DNA of 64,000 bases, taken from NCBI RefSeq assembly GCF_949987535.1, contig NC_080079.1, forward strand, positions 51,013,000 to 51,076,999, given 5' to 3'. The position numbers and the translations under genes were made by a program. Below, piece by piece: positions 34,948 through 46,469 of the stretch. This DNA is from Balaenoptera acutorostrata (taxonomy: Eukaryota > Chordata > Mammalia > Artiodactyla > Balaenopteridae). Below the pieces are notes generated by a model that had not been told where the DNA came from, made no database searches, and saw only the letters and a program-made list of their open reading frames with translations. Each line of letters opens with the position of its first letter. Positions within the stretch are counted from its first letter, which is position 1.

Positions 34948-35465
34948 TCATCCTAAAATCAGAAATAAATCTCAGAAAAGAATCGGGGTTATCTTGAGGC
35001 AAAAGACTGGTTTATTGTTGGCAAGGTCTGCAATCTGGGGATACGGAGCTTTTGCCTGTAACTGAAAGTAGGTTCCCCGGGGCGTGAATGGAGTGAAGCA
35101 TTTTTAAAGGCAAAATCTGCAGAATGCACAGTTGGGAGACTCGTAAGGGGATTGGATGGCCCTTTGCAGTGCGACCACAAGTCCTCGCAGCTGGACCACG
35201 GTTTGCGATGACTGGCTGTCACCGGAGCTTCACCTTTGGCTCTTTTCCAGGTGGGACCCTTAGCAGAATCAGAAGTCCTTTAGAGTTTTTGTTTGTGGTT
35301 TTCTAAGAACTCAGAGCATGTTACTGAACCCCAGGTCTGTCATGACTGCCTGGCTCCGTTTTATTTTGGGTCCCTGTTAGCCACACCAGGTCCATTTTCT
35401 ATGTTCTTTCCTTAGGGGATTTCTCTCCTTTTTAATCTTCTTAAAGAGATATTATCTTACTGTAG
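34948..35465 (-). mobile_element. Probable LTR-like block, antisense (unit A only)
   Basis: About 520 bp present in A but not at the matching place in B (near 46,462). Read on the minus strand it has 'acccaaaataaaacggagcc' and, near its end, a polyadenylation signal in 'caataaaccagtcttttgcc', as in an endogenous retrovirus LTR. No coding region and no clear TSD. It could also be an ancestral sequence deleted from B. Confidence 0.4.
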
Positions 35466-35479
35466 CAGTGACAACATTA

Positions 35480-35854
35480 ATCGTCCATGAAAATCCATTC
35501 CCCTCCTTGGGGTGCACAACTGGAAGACTTTCCAGCCTCTTGTGCGGCCACAGAACCATGTCCTTGCCAATGGAGCAGGAGAGGAACTGATGTGTGTCCT
35601 TCCAGACCTGGCCCATTTTCACCTCCCACATGCATTTCTCCACGTTCTTGCCCCTTCTGCTGATGGATGCAGATGGGGATGACATCCTAGGGATGGAGGA
35701 GGCCCAGGATGGGAGAACTCTGGGTTCCTGACTGATCACGCGAAGGAGCGCAGGCTCCCCAAAGTGAACACCCACCCAGCACTGTGATATGGGAAATATA
35801 GAGGGATACGCTGCTGAAATTTGGGGAGTTGTTTGGTGATTCACCGTAAACTAA
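35480..35854 (+). mobile_element. Old LTR-type repeat at the end of unit A
   Basis: Resembles an old mammalian LTR: 'gcaggagaggaactgatgtg', 'cttccagacctggcccattt', 'cacatgcatttctccacgtt', 'ggatgcagatgggga' and a final 'gttgtttggtgattcac'. It lacks most of the usual polyadenylation region. The 130-codon minus frame across it is not conserved in the partner (46,470-46,834). Confidence 0.5.
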
Positions 35855-36310
35855 ACTCCTGAGTGTATATTTGGAGAAAACACAAATCTGAAAAGATACA
35901 TGCACCCCAATGTTCACAGCTGCATTATTTACAATAGGCAAGATAAGATGCAATCTGTGTCCAGCAACAGATGAATGGATAGATATATTTCTATATAAAA
36001 GGGACTACTATTCAGCCATAATAAAGAATGAAATTCTGCCATTTGCAACAACATGGATGGACCTGATGGATACTATGCTTAGGGAAAGAAGTCAGACAGA
36101 AAAAGACAAATACTGTATGTTATCATTTATATGTGGAATCTAAAAAATAAATGAATGTATATAACAAAACAGAAACAGACTCACAGATATAGAGAATAAA
36201 CTGGTTGTTTTTAGTGGGGAGAGGGAAGTGGGGGACAGGATGGGGTAAAGGATTAAGAGACAGAAACTACTATGTATAAAATAAATAAGCTATGTGTTGT
36301 CAGGAATTTT
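35855..36310 (+). mobile_element. LINE-1 3' part at the start of unit B
   Basis: Sense L1 text: 'gatacatgcaccccaatgtt', 'gcaacaacatggatggacct', 'tactgtatgttatcatttat' and 'tggttgtttttagtggggag'. It aligns to 24,545-25,010 and extends slightly further into ORF2 than the A copy does at this point. Confidence 0.85.
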
Positions 36311-37849
36311 ACATGTTTTAAACTTATGTAAGGCCCTTGTATTGTCATGGGGGTTTTTATGGAGGCTGGGGCTAGGGTAAAGCTACCTTTGTCGAATAAA
36401 ATAATTGCAACCTTTCCAACAGCTCCAGGGAATCAGCTTTCAGTCCATCTCTAGGTGAATGTGTGACTAACTTTTAAAATTCTTTTAAGAAAGTGGTCTG
36501 TTGGGAGTTTCTGTTCTTTCTAGATGGAACTTTGGTTACTTTTGTTTTCCAGAAAATTATGTATATAGCCTAACATGTCAAGTATATAGGCATGAAGTTG
36601 TTCATTATCTCTTTTAGAATTCTTTTTTTTGTACACAATTTCTTGTCTTTTTCATAATAAGCTAATTTCTTATTGACTTGACAGAGTTCATTTATTTCCA
36701 AATAGAAGAACAATTCTTTTCCAAAAACCAGCCTTAAGTTGTATCCATTAAGCACAGCATTTGCTTTCCAACTGGCTGTTTTACATTATCCATATTAAAT
36801 TCCTCCTCCATTTCCAATGTTTAAAATTTTGCTTTCAATTCCTAGGGTGAATGCATCTTTGTGTAATTTCAATATTGCTATATAAAGAAAAAAGTTCAAG
36901 TTTTTACTGAAAGAAATGAAGCACAGCTGCCATAAAGGAAAAAAAGACACCAGAAATGAGGTTATAGTAAGTGATAAATGGAAGAATATATTTTCAACAT
37001 AGATAAGAGAAAAAGAGTTAAAATCAATAACATACAGAGAATACCACAAATTAAGAAAAAGAACAGAAAAACTGACAAAGTGCATGACAGAAAACTCACA
37101 TCTGAGGAAATGCTCAGTGAATCTCAAAAGACATCCCGACCTTACTGAGTCATAACAAAGAGGGCATTTTTAGTGAGTTCCAATCACACCACTACTTTCA
37201 TATAAATATTAAAAAATGGTACATGCTTAACCTAGCGTTAAATGCATCTATTTCACTACAGACACCAGCAAATACCCTTCAAGATGAAATGCTAAGCACA
37301 GGTGTTCGTGATTCTTTTATAGGAGACAGGATCTTGATTGGATAATTGCAATCACACGGATTCTCACGGAGGCACCATTTCACCCATCAGCATGGCTCTC
37401 TCCCAGTTAATCCAATGATATAAGATGCTGGGGGCTGAGAAAGCTCCTTCAGGGAGACACTGGTGACAAACTCTTGTTATACGGTAGATAACTATCAGGT
37501 ACTTGTGTGAAACTAGGAAATCATAAACTTGTGTTCCCCTGGCTTGTTGTTGGTGGCAGTTTCATTTGGCTTCACCTGATGATGGTTTGGTCAAGATGAG
37601 GGAAGGCACCTTCTCAGCTACCACCCACTTCATACCAGTGTTTCCCCACTTCCCTGAGCACGAGAATTCCCGGGACCCTTATTGAAAGCATAAATCACCT
37701 GGTGCTTCATGGAGGACTCACAAGTGGGACCAGGAGGATGGACTTTCCACAGCACCAGGAGCTTCTATCAACATAACTGGGAAACACTGCTCATAATCAT
37801 TCGCTCTGTGCTGCTTTATTCACAGCTTCATGGATTCACAAATGAGGTA
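36311..37849. other. Duplicated intergenic DNA, no gene seen (unit B)
   Basis: Partner of 25,011-26,565. Frames such as the 110-codon one at 36,795-37,127 are not matched by an equivalent in unit A. Confidence 0.45.
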
Positions 37850-38110
37850 CAAAAAACTGCACATATTTAAAGTGTACAGTTCAGTGAGCTTCGACAAATA
37901 TATATATCCAGAAAAGCATCAGTCTAATTAAGGTAAAAAAATACCCATCACCCCCAAAAGTTTCCTCACGCCCCTTTGTAATCCACACCTCCCTCCCTCC
38001 CTCCCATCCCCAGGCAACCACTAATCTGCTTTGTTTCCACTAAAGATAACATTGCATTTTATATAAATGACATCTTTCTGTATCTGGCTGCTTTCACTCA
38101 GCACAAATAT
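37850..38110 (-). mobile_element. Old L1 3' UTR-type relic, antisense (unit B)
   Basis: 'agtgtacagttcagtgagct', 'tacccatcacccccaaaag', 'aggcaaccactaatctgct' and 'tgtatctggctgctttcact'. Uninterrupted version of the unit A copy at 26,566-27,060. Confidence 0.55.
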
Positions 38111-39059
38111 TTTGAGATTTAAATAACAGATAAATAAGTAAGCAAGCAAGCTACAAGGACATATTTTGCAAGACAGGGAATATAGCCAGCATTTTAAATG
38201 ACTTTAAATGGAGTATAACCTGTAAAGTTTTGAATCACTGTTTTACACGGGAAACTAGTATAATATTATAAATCAACTATACCTCAAAAACAAAACAAAA
38301 AAAAACCCTTGTAACCACCATCCACGCCAAGAAACTGTACATTTCCATCCACTCCAGAAATACCCTCTCTGTGCCCCTTCCCAATCTCAACCACCTCCCT
38401 ACTTCCAAAAGTATTCTCTGTCCTGATTTTTATACTCATTACTCTCCTTGAGTTTCTTTATAGGTTTTATCACCAAAGTGTCCTCTCTAGACCCTGTAGA
38501 TGAGGCTTGCTCATTTTGTTGATGTCTTTTAAACCTCTTTTAGTCTCTAAGTTCCTTCTGCATCCCTTACTCTTTCTTACACTGTATCCATGGAAGAACC
38601 TGAGCCCTTCCCCCTATGGAACTTTCCAGTATGTATTTTACAGACTGTGTTCTAGGATGCAGTTCAACACATCACTCTGTTCTCTACCTTTCCTGCAGAT
38701 TTTCAAGTGTATTCAGAGGACTGACCAGACTCAGGATCAAGATTTTGGGTGAGACTCTAGGTATTGATGTGCTCTTTCATCAAGGGACACATAATGTCAG
38801 GGTGTCTGTCTTTTTCTGAGATGTTAGCAGAGATGATGTTCAATGCTCACATCCATTAATCCACTTGGGGTGAAAAATGATGGTATTCTAATTACATCAT
38901 CTCTTTCTCATTTATCAGCTGGATTAATTTTATAAAGACACAATTCCCTTCATCGACTATTTGGTCACCCAGTGGAACAGTGCATAGGGGAAAGGCAGTT
39001 AGATGCTTCTTTCTTTTCATGTATTTATCCATTATCAAGAGGATGAATTGCTACCCTGT

Positions 39060-39172
39060 CATCCTAGACTTATTGTGGTGATTACTTCACAATATATACA
39101 AATACTGAATCCTTAGGTTGTACATCTGAAACTAGCAATGTCATATATCAACTATACCTCAAAAAAAAACCC
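39060..39172 (+). mobile_element. Old L1 3' UTR scrap
   Basis: 'tattgtggtgattacttcac', 'catctgaaactagcaatgtc' and 'atcaactatacctcaaaaaa' are the usual end of old L1 3' UTRs. A shorter similar piece lies at 38,262-38,307. Confidence 0.65.
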
Positions 39173-39399
39173 CTATGATATCCTAGGAAAAATATATCAC
39201 AACCAGTTGTGACTTCTGAAAACAGGAAACACTTTTTTTTTGCGTGATATTTCAATTCTCTCCTCTCCCTTCCCCATTTTGTGTTTGTACCATATCCACA
39301 TTCTCAGAACATAAAGCCATTATGAGATAGACTGGGACCTGGGTCCCTCTACCTGAGCACTTGCACTTGCACCTGGACAAACGTCTCCTTGAGCAAGAG

Positions 39400-39765
39400 A
39401 ACACACAAAACCCTCTAAGGGACTAAAAAGACCTGCATGCATGTGCAATTATGAACAGTAAGATACAAAAAGGCCACAAACCAACTGCCACTTCTGAGGT
39501 GCCAGGAGCAAAAGCAGGGAACTGCGTGATGCCTGCACACAACACCACCAAGCGGGTGGGCAGACCACCTAAGCCAGCCCTCTGGCCTGACCCGCCAATC
39601 CGCGCCATTATCCCATTTAAGGGACCAGTCCGCCTTCCTCAGAGAGCAAACAAGGGCACCTGTTACTTGTTTTCGCTCCCTCAGCCCAATCCCAATAAAG
39701 CCGTGCCTTAATTCCTCCTGTGGGCGTCTTATCCATTTCTATTGATTAAAGAGGCCAAGGACGCA
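39400..39765 (+). mobile_element. Probable endogenous-retrovirus solo LTR
   Basis: GC-rich block with a TATA-like 'catttaaggg' near 39,613, the polyadenylation signal 'cccaataaagccgtgcctta' near 39,692 and the downstream 'cctgtgggcgtcttatcc' that often closes gammaretrovirus-like LTRs. The 86-codon frame at 39,451-39,711 is not a known viral protein. No internal region is seen. Boundaries are approximate. Confidence 0.5.
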
Positions 39766-40080
39766 AAACCGTACCAATTACCTAGTATAATCTCTTTTTA
39801 ACCCTCATTTAATCTTAATTCTACAAATAACTATATATTTACTGCACACACTAATCCTTACTGCAATGTCTCTTTAGTTATTTTGGTTTCTGAAGCTGCT
39901 TCTTTAGTAGATCCCTCAAGGAGGGCTCTGGAACACTCTACTGAAACAGTGTAATAAAGACTGGATCAGTAATACTGATTTTTCCTTTTGCCTCAAGGCT
40001 CCAGGACGGTTCAGTGTCAGAATGTTACTAATTCTATCTTTATTTAAAATTTGATATTTTGCTCATCAAGGATTTTTGGC

Positions 40081-40903
40081 ATTAAATTTGCTTTTTGAAA
40101 AATTATTGCATTAAAATCTCATTTATCTTGATTTCTGAGTTGTTTGGCGCCCCTGAAATTTTGTGCCAAAGGCCAGTGCCTTTCCTGCCTCTCCTGGTTC
40201 TAGCCGTGAGTTGGAGCTGCGCTGTCCTCTGTCTTTAGGTTCCCATCCCACTTAATTTTGAGTCACTCCTTGTGGTTGATGTCCACTGTGGGTCCAGTCC
40301 CAATGGAGCCATGACACCTCAGTGTGAGAATTCAAAGAGTTTCATGTCTTACCTTAAACCTCTGCCTCACTCGCTGGTGGAGGGAACCAAGTGCGTCCCT
40401 GGCTGGCTCAGCCGCAGGTCCGGGACTGACTCCTGCTCCGCACAACCTCTAGGCTCTGCTGCGGAGCCTCATTGGGTCCCTGCACTGCGCATGCGGGGGC
40501 CCTCCTGGAGGGGGAGGTGCAGGCTCGCTCTGCTCCTGTACTGAGCATGCGCCGGGCCCTCAGGCGTCCAGCTGCACTGTTGCTTCCTTCCACTTTCCCC
40601 GCACTCATGGTGACGTTGGGCGGGTCTCCTGGCTGTTGTCCACCCACTCGTATTTTGTGGTAACAGGGGGATACCTTGTCAGCTACTCTTGTTGTGAATA
40701 TTGCCCATGGGTTTTGGTTTTGATATCTTATTGCTCTGTCTGTGTTTATGTGGGGAATCTGGAAGAAAAGGCTATGCTTCCATGAATACTGCCATTTTCC
40801 CAGAATTCTGAAATTTATTTTGTTTTAAAAAGGATACTTTAAAAGAAAAAATGGGGAACCAGAATTATTTTTTATGTACGGAAAGTATTTTAAAAATACA
40901 TTA
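40081..40903. other. Duplicated sequence of unknown class (unit B)
   Basis: Partner of 27,188-28,030 and near-identical to it from about 40,200. The open frame starting 40,272 breaks after 90 codons through a small deletion relative to A, so it is not constrained as protein. Confidence 0.5.
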
Positions 40904-41220
40904 GGGCTTCCCTGGTGGCGCAGTGGTTGAGAATCTGCCTGCTAGTGCAGGGGACACGGGTTCGAGCCCTGGTCTGGGAAGATCCCACATGCCACGGAGC
41001 GGCTGGGCCTGTGAGCCACAATTACTGAGCCTGCGCGTCTGGAGCCTGTGCCCCGCAACGGGAGGGGCCGCGATAGTGAAAGGCCCGCGCACCGCGATGA
41101 AGAGCGGTCCCCGCACCGCGATGAAGAGTGGCCCCCACTTGCCGTAACCAGAGAAAGCCCTCGCACGAACCGAAGACCCAACACAGCCAAAAATAAATAA
41201 ATAAATAAATAAAGTAGCTA

Positions 41221-41253
<33 letters not shown>

Positions 41254-41262
41254 AAAAAAAAA
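40904..41262 (+). mobile_element. CHR-type SINE, short subtype with internal duplication (unit B only)
   Basis: TSD aaaaatacatta at 40,892-40,903 and 41,263-41,274. Unit A shows one intact target near 28,030. The segment 'gcaccgcgatgaagagcggt' near 41,089 is repeated about 25 bp later, lengthening the body. The tail is a long A run (41,224-41,267). Confidence 0.92.
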
Positions 41263-41611
41263 AAAAATACATTAAAAACAACAACAACAAGAGACTACTG
41301 TTTGTTCAAGGCCTAGGTATGTCCTCATTGCCAACAAGGACGATTGTAACTGCTAGGGATGTGACAGCTCTTGGTCCAGGCAAGGTGTAGACCAGGCAAT
41401 CCAAACACCCATACATGTGACGACCTGGCCAAGATCAGAAGAGAGAACGGGAAAGGTCCTGGGAGTGAGGAGGGAAGTGAAAACCAGGTGCAAGTTTGTG
41501 ATCCAGTGTTTCAAGCTGCCAGGGTGGGGGTCCTGCTATTGGTCCAGGCAATCACGTGAGTGACTGAGATTTACTGCCTTCTGATGTGACAGGAGGCAGG
41601 GATCAGGGATG

Positions 41612-41691
41612 GAGACACACACAGACACACGCACACGGAGACACACACACAGACACACACACACAGACACACACACACACACACACACAGC
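41612..41691. repeat. (CA)n microsatellite, short allele (unit B)
   Basis: CA and ACAGAC units, about 80 bp, at the position equivalent to the 190-bp array in unit A. Confidence 0.95.
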
Positions 41692-41819
41692 CAGGTCTGT
41701 TGGTGGATTGCCCCTAGTAGAAGTTAGCTAGAAAACTTTCAACTCATTGAGGAAGCTTTGTTGTCTGGGCTGTGGGTGAGGAAGAAAGAGAATCCCCTGA
41801 GGGGATATTACTAGGCCTG

Positions 41820-42154
41820 TGTCATGGCCTGAATATTTATGTCCCTCATATTCATATGTTGACATCTTAACCCCTAAAGTGACGATATAAGGAGGTGGGT
41901 CCTTTGGGAGGTGATTGGGACAGAAGGAAGAGCCCAGAGGCCTGAGAGAGCCCCCTCACCTCTTCTGACATGTGAGGACACAGCAAAAATATGGCCACCT
42001 GTGAACCAGAAAGTGGGCCCTCACCAGATGGGGAATCTGCAGGCACCTTGATCTTGGACTTCCCAGCATCTAAAACTGTGAGAAATAAACTTCTGTTGTT
42101 TATATGCCACCCTGTCTATGGTATTTGTTATAGCCGCCCAAACGGGATAAGACA
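41820..42154 (+). mobile_element. MaLR-type solo LTR (unit B)
   Basis: Opens 'tgtcatggcctgaatattta' and closes 'gataagaca'. It differs from the unit A copy at only a few bases over about 335 bp. Confidence 0.8.
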
Positions 42155-42729
42155 GCCTGCGATTCTGGCAGCCAGTGTCTGATTATAAGTGCTGTGGATA
42201 GAAGTAAACAGAGGAAGGGGGTGGAGGTGAGGATTGGGGGACGTTTTGTTTCAACTGCGGTGATAAGTGAAGCCTTTCTGTGGGGAAGAAGAGGAAGGAA
42301 ATGATATTTAAGAAGAATTCTATATGTTTGTCTCCAGAGGGCCTGAAAGTGCGTTGGAGAAAACGCAGTATCCTTTTCTGATTAAGAACCAAAATAACAC
42401 TTCACAAAAATGGCCATAGGTAGAAGTGTCCTGAACATGACAAAAAAAACCATATACATACATTAAAACCCCCAAGCCAGCAAGGATCCACTATCACCAA
42501 AACATGCCCTGATCTCACCATGAACAAGAGGCAGCAGACACTACAAATGGGAGGATTAGAACCCCAAAACCTTCATGAAATAGAGTAACTTGATTAAACA
42601 ATTACAGAAATTTCTGTTAATTGGTTAAAGGCCTAAAAAATCGTATTGGAACCATAAGTGAATAAGATACTATGAAAACATAACAGGAAAATTAGAAAAA
42701 CAAAACAAGATAAAAAATTTCTAAAACTA

Positions 42730-44860
42730 AAAACACAGTGCCATGGAAATTAGAACTCTACTGGGTGGATTAGACAGCAGATTAACGAGGGTTGAAGAGA
42801 GAACCAGTGACCCAGAATGTTACAGGAGATAAAGTGATGGAAAAAAGAAAAGAGGGCAAGTACAATGAGGCACATGAGGTATATATATAGAGAGAGTCTA
42901 ATGTACATGGAATTTTAGGATGAGAAATGGAACGAGTGGTGAAGAGACAGGATTTGAAGTTTTTAGAATTTTGGTAAGCATGGATCTCCAGATTCCAGTC
43001 CCAAGCAGGAAAAATAAACTCAAACCTTGCCCTACAGTAATGGACTGTAGAATATTAAAGACAATTGAAGAGATTATCAAAGAGGAGGAAGGCAGACAAC
43101 AGTGAGACCAAACAGCAGACCAGTCAGCAGTCACAGTTAAGGGCGAACACAAGGGAATGACATCTTCAGAGGCCAAGGGAAATGTCACAGAAACGTCTGT
43201 ATAGATTTCATTCTAAACTATCACTCAAGAATAAAGCAAAATAAGAACCTTTTCAGATAAAAAAGACTAAGAGAGTTTGCCTCTCTCAGGCTCTCACTGA
43301 GAGTGAGGAAGGATGATGTATTTAAGGAAGAAGAGAGTAAAATCCAGAAGGAAGGAGTGGAGTGTGAGAGACACAGAGGCAGGAGATGGGTGAGTGCAGG
43401 TCTAAGTCAGACAGTCATCGAGTGTGTGAAACACCAGTCATGCGTTAGTAATAACAATCATCAGGACCAATTAGAGTCATAAACCTCTGTGGTTCAGTGT
43501 TTTGTCCTAGCCATCGCCTGCCATCCTTCCAGGGTTCAGGAAGCCTGAGCTGAGGCTGGGAATGCACACATATATATTGACATAATAATAATTTGTATCT
43601 ATTCATATAATAAGAACAAGTGGGTTCATTCCTGGAATGCAAGAATGCTTCAACCTAGGAAAATGCATTGGTGTAATGAACCACATTAATGGAAAGAAGG
43701 GAAAAAACAGGATCAGCTGAATGCAGAAACAGCAGTTGAAAAAATTCAACACACTTTAATGATAAAAAACACTCAACACACTAGGTTTGAAGGTAATTAC
43801 CACCACATAATCAGTGCCATATGTGTAAAACCTGCAGCCATCATAATACTCAATGGTGAAAGACTGAAAACTTTTCCTTTGGCATCAGGAAGCATGTAAG
43901 CATGCTGGGTTTTCCCACAAAAGAAGCAACATAGTAGGGGTAGTTTTAGCCACAGCAGTTAGGAAAGACAGATCAATAAATAAATGAATGAAGGAATTAA
44001 TCACTGATATCCAAAGTTGAAAGGAGGAAGTAGAATTAGCCCTGTTCTCACAGAATGTGATCTCATATGTAGAAATCTTAAGGATACCACAAAAATGATA
44101 TTAGAACTAATATGTGAATTCAGCAAAGTAACAAAGGATACAAAGTCAACATTAAAAATCATTTGCAATTCTGTATACTAATATGATCAATCTGAAAAGG
44201 AAATTAAGAAAACGATTTTATTTACAATAAAATCAGAAAGAATAAATTTCTTAGCAATTTACCTGACCAAGGAGGTGAAGACTTTCACAATGAAACTTGC
44301 CAAACTTTTGGAAAGAGAGTAAATGACACAAATCCCATTTTCATGGATAGGAAGACTTATCACTGCTAAGATCTCAATATTACCCATTTCAATTTACAAT
44401 TCCAATGCAACCCCTATCAAAACCCCATTCTAAGTCGAAAGCCCCATCCTACACTGAAAACCCCATCCTAAAATTCACTTTACACCAAATAGACCCCTAA
44501 ACAGTCAAACAATTTTGAGCAAGAAAAATAATGTGGAAGGACACAAACTTCCCAATTTCAAAATTTACTACAAAACTACAATAATCAAAAGAGCTTGGTA
44601 CTGGCATAAAGACAGAATTATCAATCAATGGTATAGAATTCAGAGCACAGAAGCAAACCCTCACATATATGGTCAAATGATTTTTGACAAGAGTGGCAAG
44701 ATCATTCAAGGGGAAAAGACTGACTTTTCCACAAAGGGTGCTGCGAGAATGTGGCATCTACGTGCAGAGGAATGAGCCTGGACCTCTGCAAACACCATTT
44801 ATAAAAGTTAACTCACAAATGAATCTGAGACATAAAGGTAAGAACTGAAAATACATAACC
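42730..44860 (+). mobile_element. Old LINE-1 relic (unit B), without SINEs
   Basis: Partner of 29,630-32,470: ORF1-like text to about 43,340, then RT text from 43,620 and C-terminal ORF2 text to about 44,860. It is nearly identical to A up to about 43,695, then visibly more diverged. It shows the uninterrupted target of A's SINE pair. Confidence 0.6.
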
Positions 44861-46469
44861 TTATCTCTCTCCCACATTATTATAACCATTGTTCATTATT
44901 CTGGCCGTGATGCTTCTTCAGGATATACAGGATTTTAGCAAAGTTCCACAGGGGAAAGCTTACTCAGTGCTTTGGGGCTAGGAGACAGTGTGGAGCCGAC
45001 CTTGGCTATGCTGAACAGATCTCCCACTTTACCGACTCCCACTGAGACCTACTCCCCACCTTCACATCATCTCCTAGGGATTCGGGGACACTTCCACCAT
45101 CTTATGAACAGACCGCTTGCCCCCCAAAGATTCATATCACAAAGAAGAGGCAACATGACTGAAAAATATCTCTAATACGTTACATAGATTGTCAAAAGAT
45201 GTTTTACACAGATAGATGTTTATAGATGGATGGAGGGAGAGAGGAAGAAACAAAGGACAGAGATGGGGGGTTGGACACATAATTTTACATGTCTTTACGT
45301 GTCATAAGGGACAACTCCCAGTCAGTTGGTCACCTTACATTTGTTATTTGCAGTGGATTTTCATTAACTTCAAAATGAGTTTGAAGAAGAAAAGAAAATG
45401 AATATACTTTAAAGAAATCCTGTAACTTTATAAAACATGTTCTGATGAAGGCTAACTTGGAAAGGACCACTTTTGAATGGGAGCAGTGTGTTTGTCATAA
45501 GCACACTGCCCTCTGGTGGCCTTATGAGATATGGCATGACTGCTGCAGGGCTCCAAGCATCCATCAGCAAAAGAAACCAACATACAACTTGCAAAATTCA
45601 CAGTCTTGTTGTTAGAGCAAACCACATTCTGTAAGACTCAAAGTTTTGGGGGAGCCTTCTAGTGAAAGTCATTGTCTTGACTATGACACAATAGGCCACT
45701 TCCCAAGTGCAGTATTTCAGAGAGTGTTGACTGAGCCCCTGTGTCAGGCCCAGGGTCCACAGCAGAGAATAGAGAGGTCGCTGCCTCATGGGACCTGCAG
45801 GGAGAAAGTGGGAACGTGCTGGTGTTCACTTGTCTGCATCCCAGCACTGTGTGTCTGGTGAGGAGAAATTAGTCTATCCAACCAAAGAAGTTTATGGCAC
45901 TTTTCTGTTTATGTTAACAATAAAGCGTTTTAAAAAATTGGAAACTGTCACTCGACGTATCTGTATAAATTCATCCAAACTTATATAGAGTTAAAAAGAA
46001 AAGGATTACCTTATATTACCGGTCACTTTTTCACTTAATATGAATAAATATTCCATCCATTTAAAGTTTTAGAAAATACGTATTTAATGGCTGCGTGATA
46101 TTCTTTATGATACCTTGTACTTAAAGGACCTGTTTCTATAGCTCCTGCTTCTAGCTTCTTCCACAACCGTATCTTGTTCATCTCTGCAAGTGGAATCCAA
46201 ATCCTATCATCTCCAGGCAGCTTCCAAATCTAGAATCATTCCCTGAACTTCCAGAGAACATTCTCTTTATCCTTTTCTCCTCGGATGGCAGGCCTTCAAT
46301 TCCATGTCATTTCTCCTGTGGATTCAGAGCTTCCCTCAGACCAAGATGATGTTCAATCAATTCTCAGGCCACTTGCAGCACAGTGCTTTGCATATGGTAA
46401 ATACTCAATAATAATTTGAAAACACAATAAATCTCAGTTACTTGAGAATTACTTGCTGTTGCTGACAAT
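44861..46469. other. Duplicated intergenic DNA (unit B)
   Basis: Partner of 32,471-35,479 without A's L1, SINE and 520-bp block. No gene recognised. Confidence 0.45.

Larger units (their letters stand above)
24531..35854 (+). repeat. Tandem segmental duplication, unit A
   Basis: Corresponds in order and orientation to unit B (35,855-46,834). Landmark pairs (A/B): L1 3' end 24,545/35,890; MaLR LTR 28,719/41,820; relic ORF text 30,349/43,445; the 'ctagtgaaagtcattgtctt' block 34,168/45,659; terminal LTR 35,480/46,470. Unit A alone carries SINEs at 26,590, 30,683, 31,021 and 33,627, an L1 at 33,044, an L1 5' fragment at 27,064 and about 520 bp at 34,948. It lacks B's 38,053-40,080. Confidence 0.93.
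38053..40080. other. Block retained only in unit B
   Basis: Absent from unit A, where the L1 5' fragment (27,064-27,187) takes its place. It contains two L1 3'-end scraps (about 38,230-38,310 and 39,060-39,170, both with 'atcaactatacctcaaaaa') and a probable LTR (about 39,400-39,765). No gene recognised. Confidence 0.6.

Noticed and set aside
35452..35844. 130-codon minus-strand frame
   Set aside because: Lies across an old LTR-type repeat and is not conserved in its partner at 46,470-46,834.
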